Shown: positions 24,088 to 34,830 of the stretch, piece by piece | How positions within the stretch are numbered: position 1 is the stretch's first letter | How the letters are laid out: every line of letters starts with the position of its first letter | DNA from: Linyphia triangularis | Taxonomy: Eukaryota > Arthropoda > Arachnida > Araneae > Linyphiidae | Direction: 5' to 3' | Assembly: GCA_963978545.1 (NCBI GenBank) | Contig: OZ021731.1 | Coordinates: 58,019,242-58,083,241 of the forward strand | DNA length: 64,000 nucleotides | Notes under the pieces: generated by a model | The model's database searches: none | What the model saw: the letters and a program-made list of their open reading frames with translations, nothing else | What the model was told of the DNA's origin: nothing | Program-made: the position numbers and the translations under genes

Positions 24088-24748
24088 TACTTTCATTTAC
24101 CCATAGCATACATAAAGTAATGAAAGTATAACATTCGGTCAAAAACTCTGTTTTTTGTATTTCTCCACGTTTTGGAACATCCTGATTTCAAAAAAGTGAT
24201 CGAGAAAAAATTTATGTCTGTGTGTGTCTGTGGTCAGCATAACTCCCGAACAAATTGACCTACGTTGTTCAAATTTGGTATGCGGGTTAGTGGTGGCCAT
24301 GAGACCTATCATTAAGGTTTTGTCAAAATCGCGCATGCGCATAAGGTAGTTGCCATTGAAAAAATCATGTTGTTCAATGATTGCCATAAAAGTACTCTAA
24401 TGATTTTGATAAAAAATCGCTGTGGTGATGCCTCTTAAGATGCTCTAAACATCCCTACCTCCGAAATTTCCGTAAAAATGCTTTAATGGCGTAAAAAGTT
24501 TAAAACAAATGCCTTCAACACAGAGTTCTCTTTCCTTGAGCATATCTCATCAACGATCGCTTTTTCTTTTCTCCCCAGGGCCCTGTTTCAGTTATAAGAA
24601 GGGATTATATAAGAATTAACAAAAAATATATCGCCAAACTAGCCACTTTTGCTAAACGAATGATGAAAATATGCAAACGGTCAATGACACAAATCCACGT
24701 CAGTATTATAGAGTAATTGAAAGTTGTGCGATGTTACACACCCCTAGT
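24088..24748 (+). repeat. Repeat family A, full-length copy
   Basis: 661 bp. It starts with a palindrome (TACTTTCATTTACCCATAG, then CATACATAAAGTAATGAAAG), then TGTCTGTGTGTGTCTGTGGT, CAGCATAACTCCCGAACAAA, GCGCATGCGCATAAGGTAG, GATTTTGATAAAAAATCGC, CCTACCTCCGAAATTTCCG, and ends TAATTGAAAGTTGTGCGATG, ACCCCTAG|T. ACTTTCA(A/T)TTAC is inverted between the two ends. A minus-strand open frame in the 5' half (24139-24387) recurs in other copies (FFNGNYLMRMRDFDKTLM here) but begins and ends differently in each. Confidence 0.9.
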
Positions 24749-26274
24749 TCTGAAAATTTTAAATCTACTCTCCAAATTGGCGAACAAATGACGGAATCAA
24801 GTGAATTCCAATTCAATCCAATGTAGAAATTTAACCTCAATTGATGTATGACAAACTGAATTAACGATGTCCCATACAAAAAACATTAATCTTAAAATCA
24901 TACTTCATGTACCAACTCACAAAAAAGAAAACATAAAGCCCAACAGTATCAAGCACTGGTGAGCAATGTGTATTTTAGAGACTCCCTTACAAGAGGTCAT
25001 TATCTAAGAGTGGCCTGGTCATAAAAAAGTGCGTGATCTGTTTACTTGGGTATGGTGCACCCCCTACGGAATTTCCAGAAACCCTGCCTCGTAAAAAGCG
25101 GTTAAAACTTAAGCACAACGGCGTTAATATCCCAGCGGTTTCTTCGTAAATTGGATCTTTTTACGAGGATTTCGTGAGAGTTTTACATGGAGACAAAGAT
25201 GGATATCTGGGCTACACTCTTGATGGTGGAAGAACTGGGTAATCGGATGTAGGGAGGTTATTACATGCCTGCTCTGATGGTTGGGTGCTGGGGTCCCTCT
25301 GGTGTATCATTTGCTGAGGGTGGATTAAGGGGGGGTTTGTTGCGTTTTGTTTTGTAAGATGACAATGGTAGTTTGTGATTGAGATAAAGGGGAATCGTTG
25401 TTAATTGTACTGAAGTTAGGACTGTAGGTTGTTATTAGTAAATTGGATGTAGTTGCTATATTTTGTTATGATTTGATGGCCTTGCTTGACGTTTCTGTGC
25501 GGCTTTGTTATGAAGATTTTGATTTCTAAACCATAAGGGTGTTGGTGGTATTAATTGTAATTTTAGCTCCACAGTATAGATTTTGACTTATTCTTCAATT
25601 CAACTTATTCTATGGTATTTTTAAACATAATAGCCATAGCTTACGTGTCTGTACTGTTTTATTATTTCGGTCTTGATTTTCAGAGTACAATTTTGGTTTA
25701 TTGTTATATTTTGGTTTTATAGTATAGATTTGGATAACACCTACGGTATCTTTACGAGCTATCTGTTGTGCAGGAGTCATGTTACAAGCATTTATATAAC
25801 TTAAATATAATGAAGTATTTATTCTTTATGGTTCTTTACTTGTTCTACTAACCAAAATAAACAGCGGATATTCAAACACTTAATACTATCTTAATGTCTT
25901 GGTGGTGGTATTACGATTTTAATTATTTTAATTATACCAAGAATATTTTAGACTATCTGGGGAGGGCTTTAACCCCCCTCCCCCCCCCCCCCTTCTCCCT
26001 CTGATACATGAGCACACAATAACTTTATTTATATTTCTGCCTTGTAAAAGTATCAAGAAATGTCTAATATCCGACACTTAACCTTAATGTTCAAAATGTT
26101 GTTGAATATTAAGTAACAAACATCAACTAAGTCAAAGATTTTTCTCAACAATTCCGATTAAATTCAATATTAAGAATTAGTCCAGATAAGGTTGACTAGC
26201 ATATATATTCAACTATTAGAAATCACAATAAGGCTTGATCCTGAATACCAAACAATAAAAAAGCAAAGCGAAAT
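24749..26274. other. Mostly AT-rich; GC-richer island at 25.05-25.33 kb
   Basis: The island has TCGTAAAAAGCGG, TTCGTAAATTGG and TTTTTACGAGG, that is, several TTTACGA-type cores, plus GGGGGGGTTTG. There is no coding frame. A CCCCCCTCCCCCCCCCCCCC run lies at about 25974-25993. Confidence 0.4.
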
Positions 26275-26567
26275 ACATGCAGGCAGGATTATTTACAAGG
26301 TTTGCAAATCATCCGTAGATGGTTGCAAGACGACTTAATTTTTTGTTGAAATCCGGATTTTTCAAAAATATTAGATGAATTTCTTAAAGAAATGATAATT
26401 AACAGTTATTCATCAATTTTCTTTTCAAATAAATAATATAAAAACGGTATAACAGATAATTTTACTTGCGGATATTACCATTTTTCTCGACCTAATTTAC
26501 GAAAATCAGGCAAGGGGTAGGGTAGGGTTGCAAATGCAACTTCTTGTCCCTACAAGGCAGTGCCCAT
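26275..26567 (+). mobile_element. Family D MITE, split by the 26.57-31.07 kb transposon
   Basis: CATGCAGGCAGGATTATTTA at the start and GACTTAATTTTTTGTTGAAA follow the copy at 37251-37527 (CATGGACGCCGGCAGAATTA, GACTTAATTTTTTGTTTCAA). The far end GGCAGTGCCCATG is split by the insertion, with the last bases at about 31074-31076 after the duplicated target. It is diverged from the other copies. Confidence 0.6.
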
Positions 26568-26806
26568 TAGGGTGGTTCAAAAAAACTTTTTTTCTGCTAA
26601 AGACCAGACACCCCCTAATTTTTTTACATTTACCCATAGTATTACTCTCCTAAAATTTTAGCTTCCTACTCCAACAAGAAATTGGCGCTCAATGACCATT
26701 CATTTTTACACTTTTTTGTAATTTCTCATAATTCTCGAGTTTTATGCTGATAAGAACATATGTCCAAATTTAAAAAAAAAAAAAGTTTTTATGGTTTTTT
26801 TAATAC

Positions 26807-27704
26807 ATGCAATTTAGTTTGTCAACAGTTCTTTTATATACTGTATCTGGAAACATCAACATTATAATAGCACAATTAACAAAATATACGATTGTGAAGC
26901 ACTTGGATAGTCCCAGCAGTAGCAGTTTTGGGATACGATCCTCGAACGCTTCCTATTCCAAGAAGGGCCAAAAATCAAGAAAAAATGCCTCAAAAGAATA
27001 TGCTGAGTCAGCAATGAGTAAATTCAAACCTGACTATCCCTTCATTGGGATGACAATTTACTGCCAAAATCTTTTGAATTATGAAAGACTGATCGTTTGC
27101 CAGTATATGTTTCGGGAGATGGTATCGAAAAACTTCTTAGTGTCTCAAAGTTGAGTGGTGGAAGGACAGCAAAAAATATTTCGAAAACTGATTTTATGCT
27201 AGTAAGGCTATGGGAAGTTAAAAACAAAATTCAGACTGTAAATTTTGATACTACGAGTGTAACTACTGATTGTGTATAAGAGGTATGCATTAATTTGGAG
27301 AAAAGAAATTGAACGGGAACTATTGTGGCTTGCTTGCAGGCACCATGTGATGGAATTAATATTGGCAAAGTTATTTAAGTTGGAGCTTTAGACCCTCATG
27401 TTTCACAGAGGTTTCGCTCTTCAACAGACCTAAATACATTTGACAAAGAATTGCACAAATAAACTTTCAGGGCTTAGAGCTGAAAAAAAGACGTTAAAAA
27501 GTTTAAATTTTCAACTGTAGTCTTTCTTTCATCTGTGGATAAATCTATGACAATTAGAGATGATTATAAAGAAGTGTTTCACCAATTTATCACGCACAGT
27601 GGATGGCTAAACTCCGATGTATTTTTAAATCTTTTTGTTCAGAGATCAGCAATAGATTTTTTTGTGTAACTAATAGAGAAAAGAAATGCAAATCCAGCGA
27701 TTTA
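26807..27704 (+). pseudogene. CRHH-motif transposase, N-terminal and middle part, broken
   Basis: The frame from 26807 runs through a Ser/Lys-rich segment to YPFIGMTIYCQNLLNYER. It continues in a shifted frame at about 27097 (PVYVSGDGIEKLLSVSKLSG, LWEVKNKIQTVNFDTTSVTT), then after a stop as WLACRHHVMELILAKLFKLE around 27325-27380. Next come SQRFRSSTDLNTF, VDKSMTIRDDYKEVFHQF and AQWMAKLRCIFKSF at about 27590-27640. I recognise this order (VSGDG, FDTTxxNTG, ACRHHxxEL, RDDYxE, ARWMAK) from uncharacterised transposase-like proteins that are multicopy in arthropods and cnidarians. At least two frameshifts and several stops make it dead. It is interrupted at 27705. Confidence 0.75.
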
Positions 27705-28314
27705 TACAGTACCCCCCAAAAAAACAGAACGATGGCTATATCTTTTGTTCTAATTGTTAAAATAACAAACAAAAGGTACCGTTGTAAATCGTGAAAGGTT
27801 TTTAATAATTGTATGTAGTTTTTTTTATCATGAGGGGTCATCTATATATTAAAACAGAACCAAACTTTAAAAAGTTCAATAGCAACCTCATAATATTATT
27901 CCATATTTGGATTCAGCATTAAAAAAGAATGCGAAATACAAAAATTCGTAATTTTCTAATGAATGGTTTGTAATTTAAATGATAAAAAGAAAATGATAAA
28001 TTAATGTTAAAAAAAAAAGTTGTTTTTTTGGCCATAAATACTTAAATAATTAATATATTTCAGTAATTTTTTTTTCAAAAGGTAGTTTGTAAATGGCCAA
28101 ACATAAATAGCAATCAGCTTTTGAATCAATTTCTTTTTTAATAATTAATTATTAATTAATAAAGCAATTAAAAAAAATTTGAATAGAAACATATATTTTT
28201 TTTTGCTTTCATTAGATTTACCATGGTCTAAAACCCCCCCCCCATAATTTTTTTCTTTCCATTTTGACTGTTAGTTCTCGATTTTTTAGAGAAAATGTAA
28301 AAAACGCTCACTTT

Positions 28315-29566
28315 AAGGGACCGTATAGTAGACGACTTTTGAAAACTATCAAAGATTAATTCAAGGTAAACTAGAGGTGTGGAAAATGGCATAACGTTCA
28401 ATTATCGTATAACCAATAGTTTAAAAACTAAGAAACACGCTTTAATAGGAAAGTGAACTAAAAAGTAGAAGATAATTTTAAATAAGTTTGAAATAAGAAT
28501 AGAGTGATTAACAAGAAATATTTATTTTATCGTAAAAAAGCGTGGGGTGCTTGATGTCAATTTTTGTAAATATTTAATGACAGATATTGGTAAAAGTAGA
28601 GCCATTATGAAAATATCTTAAAAAGCACCCCACGCTTTTTTACGATAAAATAAATATTTCTTGTTAATCACTATTCTTATTTCAAACTTATTTAAAATTA
28701 TCCTCTACTTTTTAGTTCACTTTTCTATTAAAGCGTGTTTCTTAGTTTTTTAATCTATTGATTATTTTCTACTTTTTAGTTTGATTTTCTATTAAAGCGT
28801 GTTTTTTAGTTTTTTAAATTATTAATTATTTTTTCAGTAAACTATCAATTTTTTTTTTTTTTTTTTTTAATTTGCTTTCTTAAATTCCACTTATTTAAAA
28901 CAACATTTTTTAAGCAATTTCAATAAGTTATCCTTTAAAAATTTTACTGAATCATGTGACTTTTTCATTTTATAAATAATTTCAACGATCTAGTTACATT
29001 TGTGTATATAGTGAAATATTTCTGTAAAATATTCATGCTTTGCTAAATACTGTTTACTAATGCCTACATTTAATATTTATTAATTTTCTAATTATCAGTA
29101 GTATTCGTTATATTTCTGCAATTACAGTTTTCGATATTTTATTTATTTCGTGTGAAGAATGCACATCTTTAATGTTGTAAATAAATTATGTTACTTTTGT
29201 GTTTACTTGCTATTTTTGTATTAATCTTAAACCATGACACTATAAATCCAAGTACTTTCTATGCAATTTTAGACTAATACTTGTATTTTTTAATCTTCGT
29301 GAAACGCGCCACATTAACCGTTCTATTTCTCCCGCTGTGAAGAACCTTAAAAATACCTTTCGTTTTATGGAAATTCTCCCTGAAGATCGGTCAAAAAATG
29401 GTCGAAATATTTTCGCTCATAAGTGACGTGTTTTTCAACATAATGCATTGAAATTTGTTATTTAGGGTAAATGATGTATTCTGAATCGAATGAAATGATA
29501 AAAAAATAGGGGTTCGTATTGAAATTTTCGAAGATAGCGTTACTTTTACTTAGTATACGGTCCCTC
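28315..29566. repeat. Inner unit with inverted ends AGGGACCGTATA
   Basis: AAGGGACCGTATAGTA at 28315-28330 and TAGTATACGGTCCCTC at 29551-29566 are inverted with 14 of 16 matching. The unit lies wholly inside the TA-flanked element and holds a 40-bp family A terminus (28371-28412, starting CTAGAGGTGTGG) and the foldback. The target site is ambiguous (TTAA-like left, TCAA right), so whether it moved independently is uncertain. Confidence 0.5.
28414..28830. repeat. Foldback element with about 138-bp arms
   Basis: The left arm 28414-28552 and right arm 28623-28760 are near-perfect inverted repeats (landmarks AACACGCTTTAATAGGAAAG, TAGAGTGATTAACAAGAAAT, AAAAAAGCGTGGGGTGCTT) around a 70-nt spacer. 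About 70 bp of the outer right arm is then repeated in direct orientation (28761-28830). The right arm and half of the spacer recur at window position 1. Such a long perfect stem can extrude as a cruciform or give double-stranded RNA if transcribed. Confidence 0.9.
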
Positions 29567-29693
29567 AAGAAAAAAAAATTGCATCAGATATATAGAAAAT
29601 CGTAAGCAAAACATTTTGGTGCAAACCGTAAGATTCTACGATAATTAGAACCGAAGATATAGCCATCGTTCTGTTTTTTTTTTGGGTACTGTA

Positions 29694-30310
29694 CAGTTTG
29701 GTGTTCCTTTGGATAGTAAAATATGGATAGAAGCTCCACTTGCTTCTGAAGAGTCTGGAGGTGACCTGAACTTGTGGAAAAACATTAAAAAAGTATAAGA
29801 TAATTGATTATAAAATTGAAATTGCAGCTAGAAAAGTTTTGAAAAATCTCATATGGGATCTTTCAAATTAATTTTTCGGTTTGGCCTTTAACAACACAGT
29901 ATTACTAATATAGAATTAGAGCAAAAGAAAAAAGTATTGTAGATATGAATAACTCAAAAGATTCCAGAAATATAAAAGGATGCGAGCTATTGAAAAAGGT
30001 CGAAAGATATCAGTCTTGGTGATTTTGTGACAAAAAAAACCCTCTTGATATTTTATCTAATTTGAATATTAGTGACTCTTTTGTATCCATTTCACCTGAA
30101 GAATGAGAGAATAATTTACACAAGTGAGAACAAAGTTAAAGAACTTAAAGTGGTAAGCGATACTGCTGAAAGAGGTGTACAGCTAATACAAGAATTTAAT
30201 AATTTTTTTACACATGATAAGTATGATAAGCACTTCATTTTTTAATTTTTTGAAGAACACTCAAAGACAATATCTAGAGAGACAACCAAACGACCTATGC
30301 TTGATTGTCT
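29694..30310 (+). pseudogene. CRHH-motif transposase, C-terminal part, broken
   Basis: After the insertion the protein resumes as VKYG and WIEAPLASEESGGDLNLWKN (about 29715-29790). It continues through several stops to ISLGDFVTKKTLLIF (about 30010-30055) and the well-preserved VVSDTAERGVQLIQEFNNFF (30150-30209), ending near EHSKTISRETTKRPMLD (about 30250-30305). The DTAERGVxLIQxFN block is the strongest C-terminal signature of this family. Frameshifts and stops throughout show long decay. Confidence 0.7.
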
Positions 30311-30335
30311 TTCAGGAAAGGAAATCTATGTTTAT

Positions 30336-30772
30336 AAATCTATATATTTACTAGGAAAGACGTACATTTTTCTCAGTCTCTACTCCTAAACTGCTCAACC
30401 GATTCTTAAGATCAAGGTATCCTTTGAAGGAAGGTCCTTTAATTTCAATTGATTGCTCTTATTAGGAGATTGAGTGTCGTTTGAAAATATATTTTAAAAT
30501 CCGAATTACTTATTTTCCGATCGACCATTTTCAGTATACAAAAAAATATCTCCAAGTGGTACTTTAATGTTCGGTTCAATGATGAAAAAAGAAGCACTAT
30601 AACACCACATTATTTAGTAATAAAGTATTTAAGGTTACTAATCACTTATTTTGAATGCTTTTTCATGATTTTATACACCCTAATTTATAGAAGAAATTTT
30701 ATCAGAATTTGAAATGTTTAATGAATAATATGGGGGATTGACGAGCGTTAGTGAGCAATTGGAGGAGCCTAA
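30336..30772 (-). repeat. Repeat family E, minus orientation, shorter copy
   Basis: It starts AATCTATATATTTACTAGG and CTCCTAAACTGCTCAACCGA, matching the reverse complement of the end of the copy at 50370-51138. It finishes with GATTGACGAGCGTTAGTGAG and CAATTGGAGGAGCCTAACAG, the diverged counterpart of that copy's GC-rich head. About 440 bp, so internally deleted relative to the other copy. Confidence 0.7.
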
Positions 30773-31139
30773 CAGTATTTAATTATTTCATACACTTTTA
30801 GTAATTTATGACATTTTCAATTATTGCATAAATACAAACCTTTTGAGAAAATTGCTTTCAATTATACTTATTGGCAAATCCACTACAAATACCCCAAAAC
30901 ACACAAAATACGAAATTTTACTTCTCATTGAGCGCCATCTTTTAATTGGAGTAAGACTATGAAATTTTGCTCGAACATTTGTATGGGTAGATGTAAAAAA
31001 ATGAGGGGGTGTCTTGATCTCTAGCTAAAAAAAAAATTTTTACCATATATTTTTGAACCACCCTAGTGCCCATGTCCGCAGATATAAAATCCTACGAAAT
31101 CTCCAAAGAATGATCAGGTCGCTTATCTCAAGCTTCTAG

Positions 31140-31402
31140 ATCTCTACAATTACAATCATAAAAAGGAAAATCCCCACCAATAATAATAACAGAAATTGTC
31201 AGAACAAAGCCAGGTGCGCACGCACTCCAAAGTGTATAAATCAACGCCGATAGTGTCGAGGCTACTCGATGACGTAATGATTACAGGGCATGACGGGAAA
31301 ATGAGTAGCGTTGAGATGTCGATGGGATATTTAACGCCGTTCCTTAAAAGATACACGCAAAGGTATTTATTTCTAGGTTTGATTGGAAAACATTATTTAT
31401 AA
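31140..31402 (+). CDS. Exon-like open frame, unplaced
   Basis: The plus-strand frame from 31196 reads SEQSQVRTHSKVYKSTPIVS, RLLDDVMITGHDGKMSSVEM and SMGYLTPFLKRYTQR, followed by a possible donor AAAGGTATTT at about 31359. GC content is above the surroundings, which supports an internal exon of about 160 bp. An overlapping minus-strand frame of similar length exists, and TTACGTCAT-type motifs sit inside, so a regulatory origin is also possible. I do not recognise the protein. Confidence 0.3.
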
Positions 31403-34400
31403 CGTTCTCCTCTTTCTTTATTCGATTGGAGGTATAATTAACTTCGCGGCTGTGTATTTATCAGGATTTTTATGTGGACGGCGTCCCAGATGATTAGGAC
31501 GTGCAAATGGTAGCTGTCACTTTGGGTTCGAGAGTACTCGGAAAATAGCGTCATTTCTAGTAGAACAGTAGTAAAAATATGACTGGTCTAATTATAGTAG
31601 GAAATGAGATGTTCGATTCTACCATTTTGGTTGGTATTTAGATATGTCCTCCTGAAAATTTATAGCCCCATTTTTCATTCCAGGTGTCATGGCCGAAGCG
31701 AATAAAGTTTTTGATACAAGGAAGAGTTTGTTTTATTCTTTGCTGTCTGTTAATTAATCGAAGTTGTGTTTCTTCTTGCTGGAAGTGTTAGAATGGTGGT
31801 CGGCAAATAAATTTGGTTTTGACAGAGTGCTAAGTGGAATTCCTCTCTTGCTGTGGTATGAATTATGACTTTTGGGGTATTATCGAAACAGTAATTCCTT
31901 TACAAAGGAGTGGTTGGTCAGTGGAGCAGAGTGCTGTACACTTCATACAGTTTAGTACATTTACAGAATATCAGTTTTGAAATTATATTTGAAGAGTGCT
32001 AGTTTGGAAAAAGATATTTCAGAATTGTGGTGCACGAATGTGTGTGTGTGTTTTTTTTTTTTTTTTTTGTATAAAAACAACAGAAATCAAATGAAGGAAT
32101 GGCATGTTAGCGAGCAGGAGGTGAAGTCCCCTAGTAGGTTCTTAAACTTACTAATATGTGCAATTTATGAAAACCAACCATTTAAAAATATTAACAAACG
32201 TATAGACACTGGCATATTTAACTATCAGAAGATATTCTCAGAATGCCCCAAGCGAAATCTCTCATGACATCTTTTCCTCCTTCTTTCTGCAAGAAGACAT
32301 ATCATGAAAACAAAGCACATAAACACATGCTTCACAACAGCCTGCAAACGACGGATAAAATAGCACTCCCCCACCCCTCCCCCCCCATCAAGCACAAGAA
32401 GTTGTAGTTCTTTCCCTCTGACAAATGTGCGAATAGGGGGGAAGCCTGACGAATCGCAGTGCCATTAATTTCGGCCTCAACTACTTGTTTACGTCTTCCC
32501 GGGAGAACGAGATCGAGTGAAAATAAAAAGAATCGATTTCGAATCGAGTGATTTATTAGTATTTTCATCTCTGGTAGGTTGCTCTTTCGATCTTTTGTAA
32601 GATGGCGTGAGATTTTTATTCTTCCGATTTTTCACGGCCCGCTTTGCTTCTTTAATGCGCGATCATGAGGCATTGCCAGGGTGTGTTTTAAAGGTTATTG
32701 ATTTTGGGATTCATTGTAGGAGGACATTTTAATATTTTTTATTTTGTGACGTGTTTAGGGATGTGAGACGTTTAGGGAAGGGGCGATCTATTGGGTGTGT
32801 CAACTGCAACTTACAGATACGATTATCGGTACACTAAACACATTCTGCAGGTGGCATTGACACAGTCGGAGTGAATTGAAGTGTGTCAGGTGATAGGTCA
32901 TCGAATCAGTTCTGTCGGGTGGTAAGCAGCAATTTTAAGGGAATTTAATGGAAACTGTTTTAAAGTTTCTGTGGGTCGCTAGTCGCAATTATTTATTTAT
33001 ATATTCAGATGCCTTTTCTATGGATACATTGCTTTACATTGTAGTGTTTTTGATGGTATGGAACCTGAGAAATGTGCTGGCGAAGAACCGTTTATTTTTC
33101 TTAGACACATACAACGTTTCAAAATTACATGTCGCACCTTTGCTATAAAAGTGACACAAATCCATGCTCTTTATTTCTGAGTGTGAATAAAATCACTGAC
33201 GACATGCACTTGAATATTAAAAAACGGTATAAGTCAGTTTCTCTTTGAATTTAGCTCATAAACAATTTTCTGTTGTATTGCCAACTTCAAATACATGCAG
33301 TCTGTAATTTTGCAATTTTTTTTTCCTTAAAATAAAGAATTTTGATTCGTGTTTTTTTTTTTTTTTTTTTTTTTTTATTATAACATTTCTATAAAAAAAA
33401 AATTTTACCAAGCAAATTCAATGACCGGGATATTTCTATTCGATGCTTTATTACCGTAAATAGGAGGATTTTTTTTTTTTTAAAGTTTATTTAATGATTC
33501 AGATGTTTAAAAATAATCTAAATTGAAAAGGGTTTACCTTCACTAAACAAATCAACTTGCAGTACAGAAGAAGGATTTTTTTTTTCAATGACACTATCTC
33601 ACCACTTGAAGCATATTGATTTTGTGCCAACTCTGTTTTCTCTTCTGAAGCCCATAGAAATATTATTGTGACACATTTTTCCCCCTTGGTAAATTCATCA
33701 CATTTTGTTTGTAAATAATTGTGAACCAAAAAAGAAAGTGAATTTGAAAATCTAAGCTTGATAGTCACAGGTGAATATAGCTGTTTATTTTGATATCAAG
33801 GGCTTTTTCAGGGGTTTTAATGGTGTAATTGCTGCAAGTATGGCATCTGAATCATGTAAAATTTGAAACAAACACACACACACACACACACTTTGAAAAA
33901 GTAGATAATCCAACACGAGAAGAAAGTGTGGCACTGTCATCCTTTAAAGTCAACTTTGTTGTTGTTTTCCTCTTGTAAATGAACTCACATATAAACTCAT
34001 AGTTTGTTAAAAATTTCTTTAAAAATAAAGAAATTGGAAAAATTATTGACACTTTGTACATAAATAATTTGAATTGGTGAGCCAGACGACGTTTATTCAA
34101 ACTTTCAAAACTATAAAAAAAATACACATTCATAAAAAGCCTAATATTACATTATGATAACCATAGACACTGTTGAAATGCCAACTGTGTCGACACTATT
34201 TGATGATAGCTAAATATATTTATTATTTATGCTATAAACCGACAGGTAGCGTATATATCTCAAAAAAGCATGTAGCATAAAGTATCCACGTAAAAAATTA
34301 AGTCTCTTCGCTTGACGATACATAATTCTATCAGTACCAACTTTCAGTTTTTTTTATTTTCTTTAATATTTTAGAGTTGTATTTAAGAAATTCGGAATAG

Positions 34401-34830
34401 AGGCTAAGTTAGTAAGGATATTTCAAAGTATTTGAAAAAGCTTGAGAACCGTGCTGTTGATCTGCACAGCTCAATCAAATGAAGAAGTAACAACATTAGC
34501 AGACTAAACCGCATTAAAAATACATATTTATAATTTAAGTTTTATACTCTAATTAAATAGAATTAAAAAAAAGAAAATTAATTGTGTATATTATGTTAAT
34601 TAATATAAAAACACGTATAAGAAACCCTAGAAACTTTCAATTTCTTCATTATTCGTATCCCACTTACATTTTAAGTCTTTCTTTTAGACAATACCAATCG
34701 CTTATTATGTATACATATTTAAACATTTATAATCATACATAGATCGGGCCTAGGGGCAAAATGCTCTGTGTGCAAGAATGAGTATGAGTTTTGGCGCTCC
34801 TTACAATGAAAATGGGTATAGAAAACCTAC
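31403..34830. other. Long stretch without a recognisable gene; GC-richer island at 32.33-32.75 kb
   Basis: The island contains TTGTAAGATGGCGTGAG (about 32595-32611), a good YY1-type AAGATGGCG core, and CTTCCCGGGAGAACGAG. It overlaps a 78-codon minus-strand frame without recognisable domain. The rest is AT-rich with poly-T runs (about 32050-32068 and 33351-33376) and a short (CA)n at 33870-33891. Confidence 0.4.

Larger units (their letters stand above)
27705..29693. mobile_element. TA-flanked inverted-repeat element (27707-29691), Tc1/mariner-like
   Basis: Ends CAGTACCCCCCAAAAAAACA and, from the right, CAGTACCCAAAAAAAAAACA, continuing GAACGATGGCTATATCTT on both sides: about 45-bp terminal inverted repeats. 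TA flanks each end (27705-27706 and 29692-29693). TA target duplication with CAGT ends fits the Tc1/mariner superfamily. No transposase frame remains. It interrupts the host transposase: rejoining the flanks brings the two coding blocks together. It carries a further inverted-repeat unit and a foldback inside. Confidence 0.85.
26560..31073 (+). mobile_element. hAT-like DNA transposon (26568-31065) with perfect 8-bp TSD and nested insertions
   Basis: Inverted termini TAGGGTGGTTCAAAAA (left) and TTTTTGAACCACCCTA (right) are perfect over 16 bp. Subterminal similarity continues: ACACCCCCTAATTTTTTTAC against ACACCCCCTCATTTTTTTAC, CTACCCATA and TTGGAGT/ACTCCAA blocks. GTGCCCAT is duplicated at 26560-26567 and 31066-31073. 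Coding remnants of one transposase lie on the plus strand in two blocks separated by a TA-flanked element at 27707-29691. A family E repeat (30336-30772) follows the coding end. An 8-bp TSD and TAGGG ends fit hAT; P-type elements also give 8 bp, so the superfamily is an inference. Confidence 0.9.

Noticed and set aside
24139..24387. Independent small gene on the minus strand
   Set aside because: The frame recurs in other family A copies with different ends, so it belongs to the repeat.
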